This document shows positions 14,301-24,702 of a stretch of 64,000 bases of DNA, in pieces (position 1 is the first letter of the stretch; every line of letters starts with the position of its first letter). Where the stretch lies: the NCBI GenBank assembly GCA_019096065.1, contig JAGUCH010000008.1:6205001-6269000 (forward strand). Reading direction: 5' to 3'. Made by a program: the position numbers and the translations under genes. The notes beneath the pieces were generated by a model. That model ran no database searches and was not told where the DNA came from. It saw only the letters and a list, made by a program, of their open reading frames with translations. Source of the DNA: Paracyclopina nana (lineage: Eukaryota; Arthropoda; Copepoda; Cyclopoida; Cyclopettidae).

Positions 14301-17300
14301 TGTACACGCCATTTTCTCACTCAGTTCCTCAGCGAGGAAAAAACCATTAAGGGAGCAAAATTGTTTTGCTTCCAGCCATAAATCAGCTGCACGTACTCAT
14401 TAGGCCGTTCTCATATTGCCGGAAAAAGCTAAGCTAAGGTAAAAATAGCTAAGCAAACGCTCAACATTTCAAGCAAAGTAGCTGCTTTTTGTGAATGTTG
14501 AGCGAAATAACCGGTTTTCGTTGCATAATTTTTACCTTAGCTTAGCTAATTTTACCTTAGCTTAGCTTTTTCCGGCAATATGAGAACGGCCTACTCCTTC
14601 AAAAAAGCACTATGTGAGAAATTGATTGTAATTCAACTTTGTCCTCTTCGACTTGCAGAAATTCAGCCGGTAAATAAGGTCCAACCATGTTACGTTGATT
14701 CACTTCTCCTATAGCTTTTTATACTTAGCTTTGAAACTTTTTTTTCTGAGTTTCTGCTGTGGAAAATAATTTCGCTGTGTCTAATTTTTGTAGTTGCCTT
14801 TTCAGATACAATTAAGTTTACTTATAAATAAAATATCTCTGAAAAAAATGTATTTTTCATAAATATGCATTTGCTTTATAAGTATTTAATTTCATTTGAA
14901 GTATGTATTTTCCTTTAAAATATGTATTTTCCTTGAAAATATGTATTTTCCTTGAAAATATGTATTTTCCTTGAAAATATGTATTTTCCTTGAAAATATG
15001 TATTTTCCTTGAAAATATGTATTTTCCTTGAAAATATGTATTTTCCTTGAAAATATGTATTTTCCTTGAAAATATGTATTTTCCTTGAAAATATGTATTT
15101 TCCTTGAAAAATATGAATTTGTATTTTCCTTGAAAAATATGAATTTGTATTTTCCTTGAGATTATGTATTTTCCTTGAGAGTATGTATTTTATTTTCATC
15201 GCATAAAATAGTTAATTTCTAAAAATGTATTTACAGTATGCAGTACACTCTAACTACTAGCTAAGCACCTTCGTTTAGTTGCTCATATCTTGAGTGCTTT
15301 CTAAAGCCCTTTTTGCTGGCAGTCACCTCACAGTGCTTTTTGCACTTTTTTCGCACACATCAAGGCCGATTTTTGCTGCTCCAGGATAGATCAGAAATGA
15401 AGTGAGAAATTGTGAGCATTTCTCTCAAGGGCAATTTTCTCTATTCATACTTTGCATATTCAAAACACATTTGTCTCTGGGCCTGTCAAAAATATTTTCC
15501 TTCGCAAGATTATGTCTTTTAAAGAAATGTGAGCTGAATCAGCGGAAAAAGGACCACGTGGTCTTTTCTCAGCAATGAGCTCATCAATTTCTGGGCACAA
15601 ATGCTCGCCCGCTCGCAGGTTTTACGAGCGCGCGCCCTCTCAGCAGCGGCCATTGCAAAAAATGTGATTGCAGATCTCCTTCTTCATGTTGATGGATACC
15701 TTGAGAACTAGCTGAGGGTAAAAAGGCGTCGATTTCCCATCTGAAAAAAGGAAATGGTGTTGTAGTACAATGACGCAGTCATTTTCCGGGAATGAGTGCC
15801 CTGAAAGACAAAATACTGAAAATCCTAAGCTTAAAAGTACTTGGGAGCTTTCATTTGAACTAAGAATTTTTGTTTTGAAAGCAGCCAGTTGCTGACATCT
15901 TTGAGGCGCGTTACGGCTGGAACGCTACACTTTTCTGAGTTTTCACCTTATTAAAAAGTGTTATTTGAAGCGTTTGTGCGCCATAAAGCGTTTGTGTGCC
16001 ATATAGCGTTTGTGCACCATGAAGCGTTTGTGCACCATGAAGCGTTTGTGCACCATGAAGCATTTGTGCACCATATAGCGTTTGTGCGCCAAGAAGCGTT
16101 TGTGCGCCATGAAGCGTTTGTGCGCCATGAAGCGTTTGTGCGCCATGAAGCGTTTGTGCGCCATGAAGCGTTTGTGCGCCATGAAGCGTTTGTGCGCCAT
16201 GAAGCGTTTGTGCGCCATGAAGCGTTTGTGCGCCATGAAGCGTTTGTGCGCCAAGAAGCGTTTGTGCGCCACGAAGCGTTTGTGCGCCATGAAGCGTTTG
16301 TGCGCCATGAAGCGTTTGTGCGCCAAGAAGCGTTTGTGTGCCATGAAGCGTTTGTGCGCCATGAAGCGTTAGTGCGCCAAAAAGTGTTTGTGCGCTATGA
16401 AGCGTTTGTGTGCCATGAAGCGTTTGTGCGCCAAGAAGCGTTTGTGCGCCATGAAGCGTTTGTGCGCCATGAAGCGTTTGTGCGCCATGAAGCGTTTGTG
16501 CGCCATGAAGCGTTAGTGCGCCAAAAAGTGTTTGTGCGCTATGAAGCATTTGTTAGCCATGAAGCGTTTGTGCGCCATTAAGCGTTTGTGCGTCGTGAAG
16601 CGTTTGTGCGCCGCTAAGAGTTTGTGCGCCATAAAGCGTTTGTGAGCCGTTTAGTGATTGTGCGCCTTAAAGCCAACGTGTGCCGTAAAACGTTCAGTAA
16701 TACAAAGCCTGCGCTTTGTACCTTTAACTTGAAGCATAAAGAAGTGTTCCACATTTCTGCATCATACTGAGTCTATTAGCTTAATTGAAGTAATTTTACA
16801 ATATGGAATAACATCAGGGTTTAGCTATCCTAGTTGGAGATTTGCTCCTTTTCAGTTTTCCTCTTCATTCATTGATGAGCAAAAAATGGAGTAAATCAAG
16901 GATTTTCCTTTTGTGCGTGATGCAATGCATGGTGGTAGTAGTACTTTTTTGCTGAAAAAATGTGCGAAGCAAAAGAGAAGAAAGAATCGTGGGAAAATGC
17001 TGCATTTTATAGGCCTTTCTCCTCGAGCTTCAGCTGATGATAGTATGATTGAATTTCTCTCTCCTTCCAGATTTCCAGCAGATGGGGCTCAAACCGGAAT
17101 GAGCAAGGATCCAAGCTCAATTTAACTAATACGCAAAGAACTGACAGTGGCCAATACTCTTGCATTGCCACCAACCATGTGGGACAACCCGCCTCAGCTC
17201 AGATCACTTTACGGGTTCAATGTACGTTATTTTTTTGGCTAAAATTGAGACCCTCCCATTGGATTATTCAAATATTTTTTGTGAAAAAGTCCATCAAGCG

Positions 17301-20300
17301 AGAAAGCAGATGACCAGGGCCGTAAATGGCTGACACGTGTGGATTTTGGATTTTTGCTCCTCCTGGCAGGAAATTCCCATGAGCTTGAGCATAAATCATG
17401 GATATTCATCATTGAGCCATTTTGCGGAAAAGGGTATAGAAAGATAAGGGTCTGGTTGTCGGTGGAGCCACAACCACAAGATGGATGGCCGATGCCACCT
17501 TCTCTGAAGTGAAAGCGTTTGTCTTCATGCCAAATGTTGGCTAAAAACAAGCAGCGGATACAATTGCTGAAAACGTATCCCATCACCTTTTTTGGCTTTT
17601 CGCAGCCTTTTTTTGAGAGAGCCTTTTAGCCTCACCATGATTTATAGAAAATTATTTTAAAGCCTTATTATTTAATTGAGAGGGTATCGACAATTGCTCC
17701 ATTAGAAATAGTTGTAAATTTGTATGTATTACATTTTTGGAAGCTGCTGTATTCAATTGGATGAGATTTCTCTGCGTAAAGCTGAGAATATAGGGAAGTT
17801 GCGCAGCTTGATGGCAATTTATTTTAAGCACTTTGAGCTGTCATAACTGTTGCAAGCTAGGGATTTCATAACAATAAATATAAATTAGGCTTATTTGAGA
17901 CCACTACCCATTTCCTGCAGTAATTTGAATACTTCAAAATACTGCTATTTTCATCGTGCTAACTTTCGCCTATTGGGTAACTTGGTTGCTTTTTGAAAAA
18001 TATCAACAAATCTGGGCGACTTGGAAAGGCTCTTCTAGGAGAAGGCTGGAAAAAGCAAAAATGTGTGCTGCGTTAACCTTTTCTTTATGAGATTCCGCCG
18101 CTTGTAAAAATGGTAGTGTTGTTGTACGTTGTAGCGTGCATCCCATCCGTATATTGGAGCTGAAAATATCCAGACAGGCTTTATCAAGATTACTTTTTGG
18201 TGCGAAAGGAATTTCATCTCACCTCTTTGTCAGTATTTTGATTGTAACCATGGTCGATGGACCGTTCAAAAGGTCCATCCTGAAGTCCATTTAGTAGACA
18301 AATTGCATATTCCAAATTCCATCAAAGCTTTGCTCGCTCAAGTGCATTTTATATTAAAACACTCACTATCGATATCGACTTTCTCCTTCACTTCACTATT
18401 TCAGTTTCAAGAGCTGAAGACAAAATTTCAAGAAACAAATCGTTAAGAAATTGTTAAGAAAGTATTGTAGTTAGATGCTTTTTTAAAGGGAAATTCGTCA
18501 TACTTTCCAGATGCTCCAGTTGTGAGTGCTGTCCCTCCGAAAATCTCCACTGTGGAGGGTCACAGGGTGTCTCTAACATGCTCGGTGTTGTCAGTGCCCA
18601 AATCGGATATTCGGTGGTATTTTGAGCGCAGACAGCTAAAAATGGATGACAAACACATGATGGAAGAAAGGGGGAACAATTACACCCTCACAGTGGCAAA
18701 TGTGAGGGAAAAAGACATGGGGGAATATGTATGTTCAGCTGTGAACAAAATTGGTGAAGGACAGGCTTTTGTACTGCTTACAGGTGAGAGCACATTTCAT
18801 TTCCCAAAAATGATCATCAGATACATTCATAAAGTTATTTTTTTCAGGCATTCCTTACGATTTGGATATCACGAGTGCTTCCCAAGGGATCTATAAGCAC
18901 ACTTATAACCTCACTTGGAGCCTAAAAACATTTGTGGCTCTGGATGAGACTGAAATCTCTTACAGAAGAACAGTAAGTTGACTGCTATACAGCTGTATTT
19001 GCCTGTAGTATTGATTGATTAGTCTAGCTGTATTTGCTCACCAAAAAGCAGTTCAAACACTAGCCCGGTTCCAACAATGAAAATCAGTACAGTATGGACA
19101 CCTTACTTATACTTATAAGTATAGTATGGTGCCTGCTAGCTCGCGCGCTCAGCTGTACCATACTATACTGGTTAATCGTACTTATACTATACTTATTTTG
19201 TTGTTGGAACCGGGCTACTGAGGGGAGCGCAATCTGCAAAAAAGACTAAGCCAATAAAAGGCCTTCTTTTTGGGATAACACTTTAGGCTTAAAAGTGCTA
19301 CCAGATGGCGCCTTATTTTCTTTAGCTTCCTCACCATCTGTGTGCAGCCTTTCGGTCTACTTTTCGGCCTTTTTTGCCAACTCCATTGTATCTTCACTTG
19401 AGGTCTGGTTACCCTCGATTTGTCAAAACGCCTGGAGATTTGAAGGGGATGATCTTGTGACCTCATTCTTTTCCACCACGTGAACTTTTTGCTTGATCTG
19501 GCAGATTTTTGGAAAGCTTTTAAAGGCTTCTCCTGTGATATTCATTAGTGAAGAATAGTGCCATTGTTCACAAAAAAAGGATGATTTTTGTCCTTTTTCT
19601 CAGCTGAAAACAAATTCAAAGATACCAGCCCTACAAAACAAATCATGGTTTTTCGAGAGCTTTTTGATGCAGGGGGCGTTAACTGAAAAAGGAACTATGA
19701 TCATAGTAGTTCCTTTTTGAATTAACGCACCCCCATACTGAACAGATATAAAACAGCCATGACTTGTTTTGTGGGGAGTACATTGTTCATTTGCTTAGTG
19801 CAATCAAATTATTTTGCTTTGAAAGAGCTGTTTTCTTTGGTCCAAAAACTTATACATTTCTTTGATAAACTTTTCTAAAATACAGTTATGTCTGTAATAC
19901 ATTTTATAGTTTCATAAGCTCACTTCATTAAAGCATAGTTAAAAAATGTAGAATTGAAGGAGGTCATACTAATGAAGACCATTTAGTTGAGAGCCAAATG
20001 AAGAATTGGTCTGGCTTTTTCTTGGTTGAGAAGGAAGAAGAAGTAGAAATACACTGCTGGAAATTAGGGGGGATCACAATGATGGCAAATGAAGGAAATG
20101 GGAAAGGGGGAGCTGCACGTTGATGCCCAGCATTTCATGGCTGTATATCAACATAATAGCCTCTTTTCTGGGCCATCATCTACTGAAGCTACTGAAGCTA
20201 GCTTTTTTGCTATAACAAATACAGTTTCTCACATGAGGAAATTTGCCTTTCAAAATGTATTTTCAAGCTTTCAATTCTCTTCCTTGTATCAGTGGGATTG

Positions 20301-22174
20301 GGAGGAGCAACCAGAAAAGTTGTCAAAATCAATTGGCATCTAGTTTTTGGTGTCAGGACAAACTAGTGAAGAAAAACGTTTAATCTAGGGATTTTGTGGA
20401 ATATGCTGAAAATACATTTAGAGTGATGAGTAGTCGGTTTTTTTGCTCAGGCAATTTCTGACATACTTTTACCGTTGACCTCAGAGGCCAAAAATGGTTA
20501 TGGCTCGTATCATTTTGGTCGAGTGTTGGGGCTCTTCATTTTTGGGCCATTTCTACGGTTGGTGGGGTTAGGCACGTTCTCAGCACAGAGGACGCGACTT
20601 GACTGCAATAGTAGACAAAAAGTGACAAAGTCTCTGTGATTACCATGCCATCATCTCCATCTTGCACAGTGGGACCACCAACAAACTTGGCGACCATGTC
20701 AGCCATCAAATGTCACATCAATTTACCTCTCAAGTGCTTCAATATGAGTTTGATAGGCTCATTTTTCAGCAGAATTCTTTCTTAAGGGCTTTTTTCCAAA
20801 CCTGAAAGCTCACAACTGCTTTTTTTGTATCCATACATTTGTGTCTGATAACGATTGATGGCACTGAATCCTTGCAGAAAAGAAATAACTTAGCTTATTT
20901 TCTTTTGATTATTACTTGCAATTTCGCCAGTCTTGTTTGGATTTTTTCCCCAAGCTTGGAGGCACAGTGCTTGGCCGGAAATAGCGTGCTTTAACCACCA
21001 AATGACTACAGTATTTTTTCCCATCTCTCACTTTTTGCCATTCATGGCATGAGCTCTTGCGATGCAAAAAAGAGAAACCCCTCCATGCAGTTTTGAGTAA
21101 TAGAGTATGTCCATCAAATATTTCATGTGAATTTTCGTGGATGGATGACAACCTCGAAAAAACGAAAAATGTGGTTCCCCACATAAAAATGAGTCCAAAG
21201 GCCAACTTTTTCCTTTCTGAAATAATTTCATGTAAATGCTTTTTTTTAAGCAAGTAGATTTTTTCCACTCTAGCTTTAAAAACTATGCTTTTGCTTCTGG
21301 AAGGCAAAATTTGCACTAAGCTCGAGTACATTCGCTTGGGACTGTAAAATACGTTTAATGTTATTATCTGTATTTTACGACAACTTTTATCTTCCTTTTT
21401 AGGGCTTAGGCTCATGGATAACCAGGTCAATAAACCATCGGATTCCATGGACCAACGAGAACTACTACTATTCAAATTCAAGATTATCTACTGCTACGCA
21501 TGACGAGGACGACTTTTTCCACTCAAACACTAAGCCCATTTCGCAAGGCACTTACACATTCGTCGATTTGGCACCAAATACTGAATACGAAGTCAAAATA
21601 CGAGCCAAAAATAAATTTGGCTGGTCAGAAAACGAGCCAGCATTTGTGTTCAAAACTAGTCGAAGAGGTAAAACGAGATATAAATCACCTAGAGCAGAAA
21701 AAACACTGGCTTTTTTGATCAATTTCCGTCACGTTTCGGCATCATCTTTTTTATGTGTGAAACAAGACAGGATGATGCTTTTTTTACGACTCAGGCAACC
21801 ATGCAAAAGGACATAATCCAAAATTGCTAACAAATGAGGTGGCCGCAAGAGCAAAATGAAAGTCATAAAGTAGAAAGCCATTGCATAAAGAGCACTATAA
21901 TAATGCCAAAATTGCCTTTTGCAGATCCTGAACCACAGAAAATGTCCACTCTCAGTGATGGCAGCTCAGGTAAAGTGGCCGCTACCCCAGAGGAGAACGT
22001 CTACATCTGTAGCCTTCTCTTTTGGGGTGACGCATTCAGGAAATCAGAGTTACCAGACCTAAACATTTTTCTTCATTTTCAGAGTGGAGATCACATGCCA
22101 CTTCCATAAGATATTTATGCCTGAGCTTCATACTGACAACATTTGTCACCATGGTTGTTGTCGCCTCGGATTGA
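8356..22174 (+). CDS. Ig/FN3 cell-adhesion protein, Klingon/Wrapper-like (5' partial)
   Basis: Nine exons join in one frame: 8356-8499, 10482-10616, 11324-11517, 17071-17221, 18511-18783, 18848-18972, 21403-21667, 21925-21969 and 22083-22174. All borders have AG acceptors and GT donors, giving about 474 visible residues. The product has three Ig domains with disulfide pairs at about residues C43/C98, C146/C189 and C232/C283, the second and third including the DSGQYSC and DMGEYVC signatures. An FN3-like domain follows (about 300-430) with the motif EYEVKIRAKNKFGWS. The end is a small-residue stretch (DGSSG) and a short hydrophobic tail (LCLSFILTTFVTMVVVA), typical of GPI attachment. Three Ig plus one FN3 with a lipid anchor is the layout of Drosophila Klingon and Wrapper, neural adhesion proteins; that assignment is inference. 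The first visible exon starts mid-codon, so the signal-peptide exon is missing. AATAAA at 22392-22397 is the likely poly(A) signal. Confidence 0.85.
8778..9211. mobile_element. hAT-type MITE, 434 bp
   Basis: The element begins CAGAGACTTATATA and ends with its inverse TATATAAGTCTCTG; the inverted match extends about 30 bp with two mismatches. It is flanked by an exact 8-bp direct repeat, GGTAATAG (8770-8777 and 9212-9219). An 8-bp duplication with CAG...CTG ends is the hallmark of the hAT superfamily. There is no transposase, so it must have been mobilised in trans. It lies in the intron between the first two visible exons of the Ig/FN3 gene. Confidence 0.85.
13603..13824. mobile_element. Foldback/MITE-like element, 222 bp
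   Basis: The left end TGGTTCACCTGCGATATTATG (13607-13627) is mirrored by CATAATATGCAGGTGAACCA (13801-13820). The similarity continues weakly inward (ATATCG and AAATATC blocks) and outward to GGCC/TGCC. There is no coding capacity. The target duplication is unclear (perhaps AAA). It lies in the 5.5-kb intron of the Ig/FN3 gene. Confidence 0.65.
14403..14591. mobile_element. MITE with TA target duplication, 189 bp
   Basis: The terminal repeats are GGCCGTTCTCATATTGCCGG and its exact inverse at the right end, followed by inner inverted AGCTAAGCTAAGGTAAAA blocks. A TA dinucleotide flanks each end (14401-14402 and 14592-14593). TA duplications are typical of Tc1/mariner-type elements. It lies in the 5.5-kb intron of the Ig/FN3 gene. 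Confidence 0.8.
14895..15192. repeat. 19-bp minisatellite with hairpin-forming unit
   Basis: About fourteen copies of TGTATTTTCCTTGAAAATA, near-perfect in the centre and degenerate at the edges (one variant inserts GAATT at about 15113-15150). Each unit contains the imperfect palindrome TATTTTC-CTT-GAAAATA. The unit length is not a multiple of three, so the open frame on the minus strand cycles through all frames and is not a gene. It is intronic in the Ig/FN3 gene. Confidence 0.95.
15967..16680. repeat. 18-bp minisatellite, about 39 copies
   Basis: The consensus is GAAGCGTTTGTGCGCCAT. Because 18 is a multiple of three, several frames on both strands stay open for 96-212 codons, producing RHEAFV-, MKRLCA-, AQTLHG- and MAHKRF-type repeats; these are artefacts of the array. 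Variant units (CCAA for CCAT, GTTAG for GTTTG) recur in order. One block starting at 16363 repeats at 16507, a 144-bp period of eight units. It is intronic in the Ig/FN3 gene. Confidence 0.95.
19063..19215. mobile_element. MITE with TA target duplication, 153 bp
   Basis: The ends are GCCCGGTTCCAACAA and the exact inverse TTGTTGGAACCGGGC. A TA dinucleotide flanks both sides (19061-19062 and 19216-19217). The interior is itself partly inverted around TACTTATACTATA-like words. It lies in the FN3-region intron of the Ig/FN3 gene. Confidence 0.85.
19629..19776. repeat. Foldback element, 148 bp
   Basis: The outer arms CCCTACAAAACAAATCATGG (19629-19648) and CCATGACTTGTTTTGTGGGG (19757-19776) are inverted copies. 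The centre (19674-19736) is a tight hairpin with GGGGGCGTTAA, AAAAAGGAACTA and their inverses. No target duplication is clear. It lies in the same intron as the 153-bp MITE. Confidence 0.75.
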
Positions 22175-23348
22175 AAAGGGCGGCAAAATTCAAATCTATT
22201 ACTTACACCACTAAAACAAATGGAACTTTTAGGCAATTTTTGGTTCCTTTCCCGCTGAACGGCTGTGCTACTCCTCGGATCGGGAAAGAGTTGATCATTG
22301 TTTGCGCATTTTCTAGCCTGAAAAATGCATCCTGGTTTTCAGTTCTCTCAAATAAGGACAGTTTACGACTGTGTACGAGTAGTAAAGGACTAATAAATGT
22401 CTTATTTTGATACAACTATTATGCCAGAGTGCCACATTTTATCTTTGTAGCCGAAAATGCGGCGATGCAGTGAAAGGGGAAAAAATTGGAAAATATAATA
22501 ATCTTCATACAACTTTTTTTGGCCAAATGCAGATAATCAATTGAGCGCACGCTGTTGAGCGAGTCTTTGCCGAGTTAATGAGGCAAGTGAAAGTCTGTAA
22601 AAAGATGTTGGTACATTTGCAAATGTGTATGTCCCATTCTCTTATTTTTGGCAGTGCTAATCCTCATCAAATAGATATTGTCAACGATTTATTCATTTGC
22701 ACACAACATGCACAACATGATAAATGAAATCAAAGATAAAATCAATGATATTTCTCTGAAATTATGTAACCGAAGTCAGCTTTCAAATTATCGCGATAAC
22801 AACTAATTTAATTAGGTCTCCAGTTGACGCACTTTTTCAAACTTTTTATTTTTTTAAGCAATGTGTAGAAGTGAATAAAATCAGTTTTCTTACAAGTGGC
22901 AAGAATTTAGCTCTTTAATTCTGGTTCTACAGCAGCAGAGAATGCTATGAGGGTAAAAGTGATTTTCTAAGTGTGTTATAAGAGAAACATTTTTAAATTG
23001 GTCTGCAGTGCAGTGCAGTGGGTAGAAATTCTTATTTGTCGGTTGAATCTATTCAAGCCTTCTGAAATACTCTAAGTTACAAAGATGTTTCATCTTTGTG
23101 AAAGATGAGTGAATGCTTGAAACAAAATAAGTTAATTTTTAAGCTGAAAAAGTACTCACTCTACCAACGCACATTGGACATCTATTTTAGCTCAGTAATT
23201 GAATTGATGAAACTAATCAGATAAGCCAACTTCAAGGCAATTAGCTCACGGCCTTTGGGCCTAATTTTAAAGCTTGTTTTATTTATTGTTGAAGCATTTC
23301 CTAGTCACATAAAAGAAATTATTGTTGGTCGGACACAATAATACTCTT
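22175..23348. other. 3' region of Ig/FN3 gene and intergenic spacer
   Basis: The first about 240 bases are likely 3' UTR of the Ig/FN3 gene, ending after AATAAA at 22392-22397. The rest has no exon-like frame. A short triplication of TGCAGTG occurs at about 23006-23021. TTTATT at about 23278-23283 is AATAAA on the minus strand and would serve the small gene whose stop codon is at 23349. Confidence 0.45.
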
Positions 23349-23803
23349 TTAGCAATGCCAATCTTGACCAAAGATGCCTCCAATATCAACAATGACTTCA
23401 CAAACACATTCTTTGCAAGGGCTGGCACCATCAATGATATCAAAGATGCAATTGATGACATTGAATGACAGGATACAATCAAAGGCAGCAGCCAAAATGT
23501 CGTCATAGCAAGCTGAACAATCTAAAGGGCCAAAAGCATTATAAAACTAAAGTTTGAAGCCATTATAGTATGGTGAAAATTAGCTTACCAAGCTGGCCCT
23601 CTTTAGGCGCTGGCAATCGCTCAATTGCCAATTTCTTCAAAGCCTCTTGCAACTTTACATTCTTCAACTCGCATGTCTTATTTTGAAAAAGAATGCTTAC
23701 ACCTTACTCTAAGTGAAAACAGAATTAAACTTACTGATTTTGAGACATTAGCAGCTGAGGCTGCAACAAGGAAAACAGCAAAGAGGGAAAAAATTATCTT
23801 CAT
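23349..23803 (-). CDS. Small secreted cysteine-rich protein, copy 1
   Basis: Three exons (23803-23735, 23676-23589, 23521-23349) with GT-AG borders give 109 residues. The N-terminus (MKIIFSLFAVFLVAASAA) is a clear signal peptide. The mature part has a charged helix-like segment (KLQEALKKLAIERLPAPKEG) and a C-terminal domain with eight cysteines: CSACYDD, a DC 12 residues later, INC, then CKECVC and a terminal WHC. Exon phases (0, then 1) and lengths (69, 88, 173 nt) are identical to the neighbour at 24013-24465, so the two arose by tandem duplication. TATATAAGG on the minus strand (23862-23854) is a well-placed TATA box. I do not recognise the family; a secreted, disulfide-stabilised extracellular protein is all that can be inferred. 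Confidence 0.85.
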
Positions 23804-23853
23804 TTTAATGCTAAAGTCCCGCTTTGTTCTGATCCAGCTATTGAGCCAAAGGA

Positions 23854-23862
23854 CCTTATATA
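23854..23862 (-). promoter_or_regulatory. TATA box of small secreted gene, copy 1
   Basis: TATATAAGG on the minus strand lies about 50 bases upstream of the ATG at 23803, leaving room for a short 5' UTR. The neighbouring copy has TATAAATG (24529-24522) about 57 bases upstream of its ATG. Confidence 0.6.
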
Positions 23863-24012
23863 GGCAGGTCTAATCATAGTAAATTTCCTTGATCACTTAT
23901 GTAAATGTCAATTGAGATCAAACATAAAAGTTCATCATAGTAGTACGTTGGGTATAATTGTGTACATATGTATTCAAGTTTGGCGTTTTACAGCGAAAGT
24001 TTGACATTTTGT

Positions 24013-24465
24013 TTAGCAATGCCAATCTTCACCAAAGAGATCTCCAATATCAACAATGACTTCACACACACACTCTTTGCACGGACTGGCACCATCGATG
24101 ATATCGAAAATGCAATCAATGACATTAAATGAAATGATGCAATCAAAGGCGGCAGCCAAAATGTCGTCAAAACAAGTGGAGCAATCTGGCAGAGAAAGCA
24201 GATGCAATCATCAAAATAGCATAGACATTTTATAATCATTATTCTACCTTGTTGGCCTTCTTTGAAGGCTGGCTTACGCTCCAAGGCCAACTTTGTCAAC
24301 GCCTTTTGCAACTTGGCATTCTTCATTTCACATGTCTGATTATGAAAAATTAGAGCTACACAATTGTAGTACAAATGAGAACTTTTGTGAGCTTACTGAT
24401 TTTGGTACACTAGCAGCTGAGGCTGCAATGAGACAAACAGCAAAAAGGGCGAGAATAATTTTCAT
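24013..24465 (-). CDS. Small secreted cysteine-rich protein, copy 2
   Basis: Three exons (24465-24397, 24335-24248, 24185-24013) give 109 residues, with the same exon sizes and phases as copy 1 at 23349-23803. The signal peptide is MKIILALFAVCLIAASAA. The C-terminal domain reads DCSTCFDDILAAAFDC, then VIDC, SPCKECVC and ends EDWHC; it is nearly identical to copy 1, while the middle exon has diverged more (KALTKLALERKPAFKEGQQG against KKLAIERLPAPKEGQL). This suggests stronger constraint on, or gene conversion of, the cysteine domain. A TATAAATG box sits at 24529-24522. No known family was recognised. Confidence 0.85.
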
Positions 24466-24702
24466 TGTTGACCCTTGGAAATTCTTCCCTTCAATACGAT
24501 GCTATGCTTTGCATTTTTTTGCATTTATAGTGCGATTTCTTATCATCATGTGCAGTTTTAAGGTACTTGTGTACTTGCTTTCTTTCGCGTACCTCGTGGT
24601 ACTTTATTAAAATAAATTCTTTGTTTGGGTGGAGCTTTGATGCGATGACGCAGTTTCATTATTTATCCAAAGTCTAAGGTCACACACTGAATTCAAACAT
24701 GT

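Noticed and set aside
14915-15199. 94-codon frame with KENTYFQGKYIFSRK repeats
   Set aside because: Product of the 19-bp minisatellite; it starts and ends within the array.
15911-16581. Open frames of 96-212 codons on both strands
   Set aside because: All arise from the 18-bp minisatellite, whose period is divisible by three; none has non-repeat coding sequence.
14401-19800. CRISPR-like array
   Set aside because: The repeats are contiguous minisatellites without unique spacers, in a eukaryotic intron.
20912-21481. 189-codon minus-strand frame
   Set aside because: Overlaps the FN3 exon of the Ig gene antisense and has no domain.
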